Source: JAYPWI01 sp038135065
Lineage (GTDB): Bacteria; Actinomycetota; Acidimicrobiia; Acidimicrobiales; Poriferisodalaceae
NCBI GenBank assembly: GCA_038135065.1
Contig: JAYPWI010000041.1
Coordinates: forward strand, 1 to 26,941
DNA length: 26,941 nucleotides
Direction of reading: 5' to 3'
The translations under genes were made by a program, and so were the position numbers. This document shows positions 1 to 7,577 of this stretch, piece after piece (the stretch's first letter is position 1; every line of letters starts with the position of its first letter). Below the pieces are notes generated by a model that had not been told where the DNA came from, made no database searches, and saw only the letters and a program-made list of their open reading frames with translations.

Positions 1-72
1 GCTCACCGCACCCCCGCCCCCACCGTGGGCAGCGAGTCCAGTACCCCTCGCGGGTGGCGCCCCTCGACCTAG
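1..72 (+). CDS. Possible C-terminal end of a forward gene (partial)
   Basis: Frame 1 is open from the window edge to a TAG at 70-72. About 20 of its 23 sense codons end in G or C, as in the coding frames here, though frame 3 scores almost as well. The stop would overlap the reverse-strand stop of the PhyH gene in a shared CTAG, the same arrangement seen at 3412-3415 and 13347-13350. Only 23 residues are visible and no family can be named. Confidence 0.25.
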   Translation, partial: AHRTPAPTVGSESSTPRGWRPST

Positions 73-722
73 CCCAGGTATGCGGGATACAGGTGATAGC
101 CGATCAGTTCTTGGAGACGGGGTGGCATGGTGCGGGCCACCTCGACAGGAATCGATGCCTGGATGTTCTCGTGGGGACGTAGCCAACCGGCCACGTACTC
201 GGTGACCAGTCCCAGCCGCGGACGGCCGGTGAGGTTGGCCCCATGCACCACCCGTCCCGTCCACAACAGGGCCGACCCGGCCTGCATGGTGGCCTGCAAG
301 GGAGCTGCCCCCGGCGGAGGATGGCCGTCGGACCACAGGTGCGATCCGGGATACAGGAGAGTGGCCCCGTTCTGGTCGGTGAAGTCGTCGAGGGCCCACA
401 TCACGTTGACCACCACCTCGCCGTGACTGCGGGCCAGAGGGTATGCGGCTGCGTCGTAGTGCAGTTCCTGGGCGACCTCGCCCGGTCCGATGTCGATCCC
501 GATGATCGACGAGAGGGTGTGCGGCCCGATCACCCGATCGAACCCCTCGAAAGGGTTACGTCCCTGCGGAGTGTCGGCGATGAGGGGGTCGAGGGCAGCT
601 CGGAGTGACGCCACCTCGTCCGCATCGAGGGCTCCCTCGACCACGGCGACACCCTGGGTCCCGAGGTCGGCCACCACCCGATCCACGTCAGGTGCCGACT
701 CAGTGAGCTTCCCCGCCGCCAT
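69..722 (-). CDS. Phytanoyl-CoA dioxygenase (PhyH) family protein
   Basis: A 217-residue Fe(II)/2-oxoglutarate-dependent oxygenase of the PhyH type. Such enzymes hydroxylate lipid-like or secondary-metabolite substrates in the cytoplasm; the substrate here cannot be told. The double-stranded beta-helix metal site is visible: H88-Y-D90, distal H160 in RVVHGAN, and R167/R169 in GRPRLGL as likely 2-oxoglutarate ligands. The frame stays open far upstream, but those residues are arginine/serine-rich and overlap the divergent selenoprotein gene. The chosen ATG lies 7 bases after a TATGCT hexamer, fitting a leaderless transcript; an ATG 12 bases earlier is the alternative. It is transcribed divergently from the redoxin gene starting at 805. 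The length is slightly short for the family, but the core is complete. Confidence 0.88.
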   Translation of the reverse strand: MAAGKLTESAPDVDRVVADLGTQGVAVVEGALDADEVASLRAALDPLIADTPQGRNPFEGFDRVIGPHTLSSIIGIDIGPGEVAQELHYDAAAYPLARSHGEVVVNVMWALDDFTDQNGATLLYPGSHLWSDGHPPPGAAPLQATMQAGSALLWTGRVVHGANLTGRPRLGLVTEYVAGWLRPHENIQASIPVEVARTMPPRLQELIGYHLYPAYLG

Positions 723-729
723 GGGTGCG

Positions 730-735
730 AGCATA
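730..735 (-). promoter_or_regulatory. -10 box of the PhyH gene, leaderless layout
   Basis: On the reverse strand TATGCT is followed by seven bases (CGCACCC) and then the ATG at 722. This places the transcription start at or next to the start codon. Confidence 0.5.
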
Positions 736-804
736 GGGGCCCACCCCTCCGCCGTCCCCGGCCATACTGGGCGCCCCGGTGGCTGCCGACGGAAGGATCT
801 GCCG

Positions 805-1935
805 ATGCTGCTCGACCGACTCGACGCCGACCCGATTGCGTTTGCCGATGCGAACGGGTGGGAGATCAAGCCCGAGGGGGCCTGCAAGGGCGAGGTGTGC
901 GTGCCCCTGCCCGACACCTTCACCCTGACCGATCTTGCCGATCGCCTCGGGATGGCCGTGGTCGACGAGCCGACCCGGGACCTGTGGGCCGTCGGTCCCG
1001 AAACGGTCGGCGGCCGGGCGTTGGTGACCGCTCGAGCCCCCGACCCCGACCTGATCGACCTCGAGGGCAATCCCTTCCGCCTCTCCTCTCTGCGGGGCCC
1101 CAAGGTGGTGTTGGTCGCCTGGGCCCCCTACTGAGGGTGCCGTTTCGACCTGCCAGGTTGGCAGGCCCTGCGCACCGAACTCCGACCCCTCGGCGTCGAG
1201 GTGGTCACCGTGTCCCTGGAGCTCGATGGGGTCGAGGCCTCCCGTCCCTTCATCGAAGCCGCCCAGCCTGACCACCCGTCGCTGCTCGACCCCACCCACC
1301 AGCTCGATGCCCTGTTCGGGGTGGTCAACATTCCCAACGTGGTGTGGATCGACGAGCACGGCATGATCGTGCGACCCCCCGAGCCAGGCTGGCCTGGCCC
1401 CACCGAGTATCCACCGTCCCTGGCCGCTCGCCTGGCCGAACGGGCGCAAGCCGCCGAGGCCGAGCGGCAGCAGGCCCTCGCAGAGGGTAGGGAACCTCCG
1501 GTGGACCTGATGACCCAACTGCGTTCGGGTCAGGACCGGGAGGCCTACCCCGACGCTCTGCGGGACTGGGCCAGCCGAGGCGCCGACAGCCCCTATGCCA
1601 TGAGCCCCGACCAGGTGGTGGCGGCGAGCGGCAACCGGTCCCTGGACGTCTCGGCTGCGGCCGCCCATTTCGAGCTGGCCAACCACCTGTGGCGGGCCGG
1701 CGACCGGGACACCGCGTTCGCCCACTTCAACGCCTGCCACCGGCTCCAGCCCGACAACTGGACGTACAAGCGACAGGCGTGGTCGTTGGTGGGCAACGAG
1801 CGGGTAGGTGGCGAGATGGGCCGCCTCACACAGGTGCCCCAGCCCGGCGAGGAGGCCGACTGGCCGTTCGAGTCGAACTTCGACGCCGACGTGACCCAGC
1901 TGGAGCCGGGCAGCTACTACCCGCGGACCATCTGA
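805..1935 (+). CDS. Selenocysteine-containing ResA/TlpA-like redoxin with C-terminal TPR-like region
   Basis: One reading frame runs from ATG 805 to the stop at 1935, interrupted only by TGA at 1132-1134. The sequence around it reads WAPY-(TGA)-GCRFDLPGW, so the TGA sits where ResA/TlpA-like redoxins carry their first active-site cysteine. Read as selenocysteine it gives a 376-residue protein with U110-G-C112. The thioredoxin fold spans about residues 79-180, with a likely cis-proline P177 in VVNIPNVVW. Residues 1-75 form an N-terminal extension. Around 285-335 is a TPR-like helical pair (AAAAHFELANHLWRAGD). No signal peptide is seen, so it is probably a cytosolic thiol/selenol oxidoreductase, partner unknown. 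GGAAGGA at 791-797 is a good ribosome binding site. A SECIS-like hairpin follows the TGA. I recall a family named for a WAxxUGC motif, which this matches, but could not look it up. The alternative, a nonsense pseudogene, is less likely because both halves keep coding character and family motifs. Confidence 0.85.
1149..1165 (+). other. Candidate bacterial SECIS hairpin
   Basis: CCTGCC at 1149-1154 pairs perfectly with GGCAGG at 1160-1165 around the five-base loop AGGTT. The loop begins 21 bases after the last base of the in-frame TGA and has G as its second base. Bacterial SECIS elements lie inside the coding region just after UGA, with a small apical loop carrying an early guanine roughly 16-37 bases from the UGA. 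All these conditions are met. Confidence 0.65.
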
Positions 1936-1973
1936 CGCAGACCCCGGCGAGAACCGAGCCGACGGCCGCTGAC

Positions 1974-1979
1974 TAGCAT
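1974..1979 (+). promoter_or_regulatory. -10 box of the cyclase-family gene, leaderless layout
   Basis: TAGCAT is followed by seven bases and then ATG 1987. No clear -35 box or ribosome binding site is visible, consistent with a leaderless mRNA. Confidence 0.5.
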
Positions 1980-1986
1980 CGCGCTC

Positions 1987-2943
1987 ATGCCGACGCCACC
2001 GACCGAAGAGACGATCCTGGGCTGGTTCGACGAACTGTCGAACTGGGGGCGGTGGGGTCCCGACGACCGGATGGGCACCCTCAACCACCTGACCCCCCAA
2101 GGCCGCACGGCGGCCGCCGGACTGGTGCGCGACGGGGTGACCGTGTCGTGCAGTTGGGACATCCGCACCGGGCGCCAGCCAGGTGCCACCGTGGAATCCC
2201 AGCGCTACATGCTTTCCACCGGACTGGGCCTCGAGGAAGAGGGTCGCAAGGCCCTGCTACCCGGTGGTCGGGCCGGTGGAGCCCAGGAGTACATCGGCAT
2301 GGTGTTCCACGGGCTCGATGTGACCCACCTCGACTCCCTGGCCCACATCTTCTGGGACGGAAAGATGTACGGCGGAGAGTCCGCGTCGCTGGTGTCGGAC
2401 CGCCAGGGGGCGCTCAAGCACGACGTGCTGGCCGTGGCCGACGGGGTCTTTGCCAAGGGCGTGCTCATCGACATGCCCAAACTGCGGGGCGTCGATGTCC
2501 TGGACCCTGATGATCACGTGTACCCCGAGGATCTCGAGGCAGCCGAGGAAGCCACCGGGGTGAAGGTGGAACCGGGCGACGTGTTGTTGTTGCGCACCGG
2601 TGAGGGCGGAGCCCGGATCAGGGAACGGCGGGACTACAACCCCAACAAGCCCCGCTCGGGCTACCAGGCGGCCTGCCTGCCCTGGCTCCATGAGCGCGGG
2701 GTGTCGATGATCGGTTCCGACGTGGCCCAGGACGTCACCCCGGCCGGGTACCGGACGGTGACCATGCCCATCCACATGGTGGGCATCGTGGCCATGGGCT
2801 TGTGGCTGATCGACAACTGCAACCTCGAAGACCTGGCTGCGACCTGTGAGCGCCTCGGCCGCTACGACTTCGCCTTCTCCCTGGCTCCCATCCGCTTCCA
2901 GGGGGTGACGGGATCTCCGGTGAACCCCTTGGCCATGTTCTGA
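1987..2943 (+). CDS. Cyclase family protein (kynurenine formamidase-like metal hydrolase)
   Basis: A 318-residue member of the cyclase/kynurenine formamidase-like fold, metal-dependent hydrolases acting on amides, lactones or cyclic acids; the substrate here is unknown. The metal motif appears as H108-G-L-D-V-T-H114-L-D116-S-L-A-H120, matching the family HxGTHxDxPxH pattern with G replaced by V and P by L. The protein is longer than the roughly 210-residue bacterial KynB enzymes and resembles the larger actinobacterial cyclase group. The next gene starts 4 bases after its stop, so the two are probably co-transcribed. No kynurenine pathway genes are nearby, so KynB is not assigned. Confidence 0.85.
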   Translation: MPTPPTEETILGWFDELSNWGRWGPDDRMGTLNHLTPQGRTAAAGLVRDGVTVSCSWDIRTGRQPGATVESQRYMLSTGLGLEEEGRKALLPGGRAGGAQEYIGMVFHGLDVTHLDSLAHIFWDGKMYGGESASLVSDRQGALKHDVLAVADGVFAKGVLIDMPKLRGVDVLDPDDHVYPEDLEAAEEATGVKVEPGDVLLLRTGEGGARIRERRDYNPNKPRSGYQAACLPWLHERGVSMIGSDVAQDVTPAGYRTVTMPIHMVGIVAMGLWLIDNCNLEDLAATCERLGRYDFAFSLAPIRFQGVTGSPVNPLAMF

Positions 2944-2947
2944 CCCG

Positions 2948-3415
2948 GTGGCCCGTATCGACACCCCATTGCTGATCACCGGGGGCGGTCCAGCGGCCGT
3001 GGTGGTGGCCCGCCTGGCCAGCGAGGCCTCGGTTGCGTCGACCCTGATCGGCCACGACGGCGTCGCCGACCCCGACCCCCAGCCCCCGCAGACGCTGGAA
3101 GCCGCAGCAGCCGGTGCCCTGGGTCCCGGGCTCGAGGTGCTCCGCCCCTACCTGGTGGTTGCCGATCCTCCGACCATCGACCCTGGGGTGTTCGAGGCCG
3201 TGCTCCGTCACCACTGCATTGCCGACATGAACGTCACCGTGTTCGACAACCTGCACCTCGAGGGCACCCTGGGGCTCGACGCGGTGGTGACCGATGGGCG
3301 GATCCGGTGGGAGGTCACGGCCGATGCCCACATCGACACCTCGGCCATGCCCACCGACATCGACGGGGCAGTGACGGCCGCCCACCGGGCAGTGGTCGGG
3401 ATCCTGGGCGGCTAG
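2948..3415 (+). CDS. Small Rossmann-like protein of unknown function
   Basis: A 155-residue protein starting at GTG 2948, four bases after the cyclase gene, with no separate ribosome binding site; translational coupling is likely. Its first 40 residues look like a dinucleotide-binding beta-alpha-beta unit: PLLITGGGPAAVVVARLAS followed by a strand, STLIGHD. The rest contains no catalytic domain I recognise and is far shorter than a complete FAD or NAD(P) enzyme (350 residues or more). It may be a trimmed flavoprotein remnant that became a partner of the hydrolase. Its stop codon TAG (3413-3415) overlaps the reverse-strand stop of fumarylacetoacetase in a shared CTAG. Coding status is supported by spacing and codon bias; function is not. 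Confidence 0.7.
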   Translation: MARIDTPLLITGGGPAAVVVARLASEASVASTLIGHDGVADPDPQPPQTLEAAAAGALGPGLEVLRPYLVVADPPTIDPGVFEAVLRHHCIADMNVTVFDNLHLEGTLGLDAVVTDGRIRWEVTADAHIDTSAMPTDIDGAVTAAHRAVVGILGG

Positions 3416-4593
3416 GCCCCGGTCAGGCTGGGCACGATCCGCCCGGTGGCGCTCCCGAAGCCGATGCGGCGACCGTCGGGGCCCGGGGCGCTGGCCGAGA
3501 TGGTGATCTCGTCCCCGTCGAGGAGGAAGAACCGCTCCTCCCCGTTGACCATGACGGGGTCACGTCCACCCCATGTCATCTCGATCAAGGCCCCCCGCTG
3601 ATCGGGCGGCGCGCCCGACACGGTGCCCGATGCGAACAGATCGCCGGTGGCCACCGGGGCCCCGTTGACCGTCAGGTGGGCCAGCATCTGGGCCGGTGAC
3701 CAGTACATGGTCCGGTACGGGGGACGGGAGATGACCTGGCCGTTCCATCGCACCTCGATGTCGATGTCGAGCCCCCAGGGGTCGGCCATGTCGAGGTAGC
3801 CGAGCGGGGCAGGATCCTGGGGCGGCAACGGCACCCGGGCGTGGTCGAGGGCGGCCATGGGGACCACCCAGGGGGAGATGGTCGAGGCGAACGACTTGCC
3901 CAGGTTCGGGCCGAGGGGCACGTACTCCCAGGCCTGGATGTCCCGGGCCGACCAGTCGTTGAACACGACCACCCCGAACAGGTGCTCGTCTACCTGGTCG
4001 ACGTCGATCGAGCGCCCCATGGCGCTGGGGGTGCCCACCACGAACCCCATCTCGGCTTCGATGTCGAGGCGGGTCGAGGGACCCACCACCGGAGCGGGGG
4101 CATCGGGATCCTTGCGCTGCCCGGTGGGGCGGACGATGTCGGTGCCCGACACCACCACCGACCCCGCCCGGCCGTGGTAACCCACCGGCAGGTATTTCCA
4201 GTTGGGCATGAGGGGCTCGGGGTTGTCGGGGCGGAAGATCCGACCCAGGTTCGAGGCGTGGTACTCCGAGGCGTAGAAGTCGACGTAGTCGGCCACCTGG
4301 ATCGGCAGGTGGAGGCTGACCTCGTCGAGGCGATGCGTAGCCCCATCGGGGATCTCCGAACCGACCAGCTCGTGGAGTCGGGCCCGCACCTCGGCCCACC
4401 GTCGGGGTCCCTGGGCCATGAATCCGTTGAGCGATGGGGCCGCGAACACGGGGTCGTCGAGGGCGTCGGCCAGATCGATCACCCACTCCCCCAGCCGGGT
4501 TGCGCAGCGGGGCGTCGACCCCAGCCGGGAGTACACCCCATAGGGCAGATTGTCAGGACCGAACTGGGTGTCGTCGTCGAACTCAGGGACCAT
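3412..4593 (-). CDS. fahA: Fumarylacetoacetase
   Basis: A 393-residue enzyme hydrolysing fumarylacetoacetate to fumarate and acetoacetate, the last step of tyrosine/homogentisate breakdown. The residues known in mammalian FAH are present with matching spacing: D105 and H112 (DFYASEYH), E179 and E181 (DIEAEMGF), D213 and Q220 (NDWSARDIQ), and K233 (LGKSF). The N-terminal SH3-like domain (about 1-95) and the catalytic beta-roll are both present, and the length is near the family's usual value of about 410-420. The start is an ATG 6 bases after TAGGGT, consistent with leaderless expression. The rest of the homogentisate pathway is not in the window, so it either works with unlinked genes or acts on a related acylpyruvate. 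It converges with the small gene at 2948. Confidence 0.93.
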   Translation of the reverse strand: MVPEFDDDTQFGPDNLPYGVYSRLGSTPRCATRLGEWVIDLADALDDPVFAAPSLNGFMAQGPRRWAEVRARLHELVGSEIPDGATHRLDEVSLHLPIQVADYVDFYASEYHASNLGRIFRPDNPEPLMPNWKYLPVGYHGRAGSVVVSGTDIVRPTGQRKDPDAPAPVVGPSTRLDIEAEMGFVVGTPSAMGRSIDVDQVDEHLFGVVVFNDWSARDIQAWEYVPLGPNLGKSFASTISPWVVPMAALDHARVPLPPQDPAPLGYLDMADPWGLDIDIEVRWNGQVISRPPYRTMYWSPAQMLAHLTVNGAPVATGDLFASGTVSGAPPDQRGALIEMTWGGRDPVMVNGEERFFLLDGDEITISASAPGPDGRRIGFGSATGRIVPSLTGA

Positions 4594-4599
4594 CGGGCA

Positions 4600-4605
4600 A
4601 CCCTA
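4600..4605 (-). promoter_or_regulatory. -10 box of fahA, leaderless layout
   Basis: Reverse-strand TAGGGT is followed by TGCCCG and then the ATG at 4593, a six-base gap typical of a transcription start on the start codon. Confidence 0.5.
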
Positions 4606-4652
4606 GAGCGAACCGGTCAGCGGTGGATCAGCCGGTTTGGGAGACTGCACCG

Positions 4653-5468
4653 ATGGCCGACGAGGTGCTCTACGAAACCGACGGGCCGGTGGCCCGCATC
4701 ACCATGAACCGCCCCCAGTACCGCAACGCCCAGTCGCGGACCCTGCTCGAGGGCCTCGACGACGCCCTGGCCCAGGCCATGGACGACCACGACATCCGGG
4801 TCGCCGTGCTGTTCGGGGCCGGTGAGCACTGGTCGTCGGGCCACGACATCGGCACCCCGGAGGAGATCGCCGACCGGGAGGCCCGGCCCTACCCGCCCGG
4901 CGTGTTCGGCCGTTATCGCAGGTCGTGGGACTGGAACGTCGACAACACCATGCGGTGGCGGGACCTGGCAAAGCCGACCATCGCCGCCGTTCACGGCCTG
5001 TGCATCTACGGGGGATGGATGATCGCAGCCGCCATGGACCTGATCGTGGCCAGTGAGGACGCGCAGTTCATTCCCGGGTTGTTCCAATACCCCTCGACCC
5101 CCTACGACATCGGGTTCCGCCGGGCCAAGGACCTGTTGTGGGAACAGGGCCTGCTGGGGGCCCAACAAGCCCACGACCTCGGGTTCGTGGCCAACGTGGT
5201 GTCCCGGGATCGATTGGACGACGAGGTGATGGCCAAGGCGAACCGGATCGCCCGCCTCCATCCCATGGCCGCATCGATGATCAAGCGACAGATCAACGAC
5301 GCCCAGGACGCAATGGGGTTCCGCCTGGCCATCTCGACCGGGCACTCGGCGTACCTGATGTCGGACATGAGTGGGGTGAACTTCGACGCTGACCGCCCGT
5401 TCGGTTCGCGCAAGCGGATGCCCGGGGTGGACGTGGCCCGGGGCGCCGCCGCTCAGCGGGAGGAGTGA
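4653..5468 (+). CDS. Enoyl-CoA hydratase/isomerase (crotonase) family protein, catalytic glutamates replaced
   Basis: A 271-residue crotonase-fold protein, expected to act on an acyl-CoA in the cytoplasm. The first oxyanion-hole segment is HWSSGHDI (59-66) and the second GLCIYGG (115-121). The glutamate at the position of E144 in rat enoyl-CoA hydratase is M123 here (GGWMIAAAMD). The usual FGQPE segment reads FIPGLFQYP, so the second catalytic glutamate also appears to be missing. Simple hydratase activity is therefore unlikely; a different crotonase chemistry (isomerase, hydrolase, decarboxylase) is more plausible. The ATG is preceded by GGGAGA at 4639-4644. The frame is open further upstream, but that part overlaps fahA and looks non-coding. 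It is divergent from fahA with a short shared upstream region. Confidence 0.85.
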   Translation: MADEVLYETDGPVARITMNRPQYRNAQSRTLLEGLDDALAQAMDDHDIRVAVLFGAGEHWSSGHDIGTPEEIADREARPYPPGVFGRYRRSWDWNVDNTMRWRDLAKPTIAAVHGLCIYGGWMIAAAMDLIVASEDAQFIPGLFQYPSTPYDIGFRRAKDLLWEQGLLGAQQAHDLGFVANVVSRDRLDDEVMAKANRIARLHPMAASMIKRQINDAQDAMGFRLAISTGHSAYLMSDMSGVNFDADRPFGSRKRMPGVDVARGAAAQREE

Positions 5469-5472
5469 CGGT

Positions 5473-5491
5473 GGCTCCCCGATCGGGGGCC
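5473..5491. terminator. Hairpin between convergent genes
   Basis: GGCTCCC pairs with GGGGGCC (one G-T wobble on the forward strand) around a five-base loop, just after the stop of the crotonase gene and just beyond the stop of the reverse gene at 5497. No T-run follows, so it is a GC-type, possibly bidirectional, terminator at best. Confidence 0.4.
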
Positions 5492-5496
5492 GACCC

Positions 5497-6399
5497 TCAA
5501 CCGGCAGCCCGCTTGTAGGCGTCGGGAGGGAAGGCGGCGGCGGCCACGCAGCGAGCCGACCAGCTGTCGAGGTCGGCGATGAGGTCGTCCACGTCGTCGC
5601 CCAGGGCGGCCACCAGCTGGGCCTGGGCTCGGTCGGTGTCGTCCTCGATGGCATCCCGGAATGCCCGACCGGCGTCGGTGAGTTGGTGCCCGTCGAGCAA
5701 GCCGCGGCCAGCGAGGGCGTCGGCCGCCCCGTGCAGGGTGGCCTCATCCCACCCCCTGCTGGCCGAGTAGGTGCCGAACTCCATCCCGACCCACAGCTCG
5801 GTGAGGATGTTCATCTCCGCCGGGTCGAGGCCTCGGGCCACGCAGGCTGCGATATGGCTGTCACCCCGATGCTCACGGATCATCTCGGCGCTCCGCCACA
5901 ACCGACCCATCGGGTCGGTGGGAATCGCGATGTCGGCCAGACCGGCGTAGATGGGTCGCCCGGCCCGGTCGAGGTCGATCACTGCGTCGTGCAACCGGTC
6001 CGCAGCGGCCGCCACGTCGGCCCCGGCGAGCACCTCGGCCAGGCTGGCCGTGGTTGCTACTTCGCGGGCGGCCAGCATCTCGGTTCGCCCACAGGCCGCC
6101 CGCCCTGCTTCGTAGGCGCCGCCGATCATGCCGGGCTCGAACACGGCGAAGGTGGCAGCCACCACGCCGGGTGAGGGCTCACCGAGGGCGGCTGCTCTCG
6201 ACCACGCGTAGCCCGAGAAGAAGTCGAGACCCAGGTCGGCGAGGGCTGCGTTGTTGCGTCGCGACCACACGGGATGCATGGCGATTGGTTCGATGGCATC
6301 ACGTAACCGGCGGGCGATCCCGCTCCGGCGGGTGGGTTCGGGCACGGTGCCCTCGGGGGTGGGCACGAAGAACGCGGAGATGACCTCGTCGTAATCCAT
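5497..6399 (-). CDS. SCO6745 family protein
   Basis: A 300-residue, largely helical protein resembling the actinobacterial SCO6745 family, whose function is not established to my knowledge. Recognisable parts are the N-terminal region with RRLRDAIEPIAMHPVWSRRNNAAL, the central LWRSAEMIREHRGDSHIAA, and a C-terminal segment (about 225-265, LHGAADALAGRGLLDGHQLTDAGRAFRD) that looks like a winged helix. The family is found in mycobacteria and streptomycetes, which supports an actinobacterial host. The ATG lies 6 bases after TACGCT, a leaderless layout. It converges on the crotonase gene at 4653, with a hairpin between them. Regulator or sensor is a guess from the winged-helix look only. Confidence 0.8.
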   Translation of the reverse strand: MDYDEVISAFFVPTPEGTVPEPTRRSGIARRLRDAIEPIAMHPVWSRRNNAALADLGLDFFSGYAWSRAAALGEPSPGVVAATFAVFEPGMIGGAYEAGRAACGRTEMLAAREVATTASLAEVLAGADVAAAADRLHDAVIDLDRAGRPIYAGLADIAIPTDPMGRLWRSAEMIREHRGDSHIAACVARGLDPAEMNILTELWVGMEFGTYSASRGWDEATLHGAADALAGRGLLDGHQLTDAGRAFRDAIEDDTDRAQAQLVAALGDDVDDLIADLDSWSARCVAAAAFPPDAYKRAAG

Positions 6400-6405
6400 C
6401 GGCGG

Positions 6406-6411
6406 AGCGTA
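6406..6411 (-). promoter_or_regulatory. -10 box of the SCO6745-family gene, leaderless layout
   Basis: Reverse-strand TACGCT is followed by CCGCCG and the ATG at 6399. There is no ribosome binding site between them. Confidence 0.45.
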
Positions 6412-6442
6412 CCTGGGGCTCTGATACCCCCTGGGCCCTGGG

Positions 6443-7474
6443 TCAGCCGGCCAGGGACGGAGCGGGGGCGGCCATGTTGAAGGCGTCGGCCAGCAGGTCG
6501 ATGGAGGTCAGGCGCTGGCCCAGGGTGGGTGAGGGGTGGACGGTCATCAGCTCGTCGGCTCCCACCTCGGCGGCGAAGTTGGTGAGGTAGCGCTGCACGA
6601 GGTCGGTGGTGCCTGCCGCCGTGTAGTGCATCATCCGGGCAATCTGCTGACCCTGGGGCGAGTCGAGGATGCGATCTGCTTCGTCGTCGGTCAGTTCTCG
6701 GGGGTCGCGCAGGAAGCGGGCAACCCGGCGACGGCTGACCTCCCGGTGCTGGGCCTGAGCGTCTTCCTCGGTGGGTGCGGCGATGACGTTCACCCCGGCG
6801 ATCACGTAGGGCTCGGCCAGGTGCTCGGACGGCCGGAATTCGGCCCGGTACTGCTCCACTGCGCTCAGCAGCAGGTCGGGCGCGAAGTGGGAGGCGAACC
6901 CGTACGGCAGACCCAACATGGCGGCCAACTGTGCCCCGAACATCGACGACCCGAGGATGTAGATCGGTACGTGGGTGCCCGCCCCGGGCACCGCCTGGAC
7001 ACCGGTCACCCTGCTTTCGCCGCTCAGGTACCCCTGCAGCTCGAGCACGTCCTGGGGGAACCGGTCGCTGGATCGGGGATCCACCCGCATGGCGTGCATG
7101 GTCACCTGGTCGCTGCCCGGAGCCCGCCCGAGGCCGAGATCGATCCGACCCGGGTGCAAGGTGGCGAGGGTGCCGAACTGTTCGGCGATCACCAGGGGTG
7201 AGTGGTTGGGCAGCATGATGCCGCCGGAGCCCAGTCGGATGGTCGAGGTGTGGTCGGCCACGTGGCCGATCAGCACGCTGGTCGCCGACGACGCGATCGA
7301 GGACATGTTGTGGTGCTCGGCGTACCAGACCCGGTGGAAGCCTCGTTCCTCTGCTCGCTGGGCCACCGCCACGCTGTTGGCGAAGGCGTCGGCTGCGGTC
7401 TCTCCCTTGCCCACGATGGCCAGGTCGAGGATCGACAGGGCGGGCGCTGGAAGGTAGGTCTGGTGCTCGCTCAC
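6443..7474 (-). CDS. LLM class flavin-dependent oxidoreductase (YhbW/MsnO8-like)
   Basis: A 343-residue luciferase-like TIM-barrel oxidoreductase using reduced FMN or F420; the substrate is unknown. Family hallmarks are LSILDLAIVGKGE near the N-terminus, FHRVWYAEHHN (about 43-53), GSGGIMLPNHSPLVIAEQFGTL, and the GRIDLGLGRAPG loop, a pattern closest to the E. coli YhbW-type branch. The frame is open further upstream, but that part is low-quality sequence overlapping the divergent gene. The likely start is GTG 7474. A GGAGGG lies directly against it, too close for normal use, and a CATGCT six bases upstream resembles the leaderless -10 boxes nearby. It is separated from the SCO6745-family gene by about 40 bases on the same strand; the two could be co-transcribed, although that gene also has its own -10 box. 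Confidence 0.87.
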   Translation of the reverse strand: MSEHQTYLPAPALSILDLAIVGKGETAADAFANSVAVAQRAEERGFHRVWYAEHHNMSSIASSATSVLIGHVADHTSTIRLGSGGIMLPNHSPLVIAEQFGTLATLHPGRIDLGLGRAPGSDQVTMHAMRVDPRSSDRFPQDVLELQGYLSGESRVTGVQAVPGAGTHVPIYILGSSMFGAQLAAMLGLPYGFASHFAPDLLLSAVEQYRAEFRPSEHLAEPYVIAGVNVIAAPTEEDAQAQHREVSRRRVARFLRDPRELTDDEADRILDSPQGQQIARMMHYTAAGTTDLVQRYLTNFAAEVGADELMTVHPSPTLGQRLTSIDLLADAFNMAAPAPSLAG

Positions 7475-7577
7475 CCCTCCAGCATGCCCGAACCGGCTGG
7501 CCGAAGCATCGGCAGATGGGACGGAGGTCACATCGACCCGACGTGTAGAACCGGGCCGGAGTGGGAATAACGGTTGC

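Noticed and set aside
490..1134. Stand-alone gene ending at TGA 1132-1134, or a nonsense-mutated pseudogene
   Set aside because: The frame continues intact after the TGA, the stop sits at the active-site cysteine position, and a SECIS-like hairpin follows. The part before 805 overlaps the reverse PhyH gene and looks non-coding.
700..2100. Long reverse open frame (466 residues)
   Set aside because: It is antisense to the selenoprotein gene, has shadow-type composition and shows no motif. Such frames are expected at high GC.
1987..4593. Tyrosine or kynurenine degradation operon
   Set aside because: The cyclase-family and fumarylacetoacetase genes are on opposite strands, and no homogentisate or kynurenine pathway genes lie between or beside them.
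7474..7485. Four-codon leader peptide (ATG CTG GAG GGG TGA) overlapping the GTG start of the luciferase-like gene
   Set aside because: It is too short to tell from chance, and the same bases can be read as a -10-like box plus spacer of a leaderless start.
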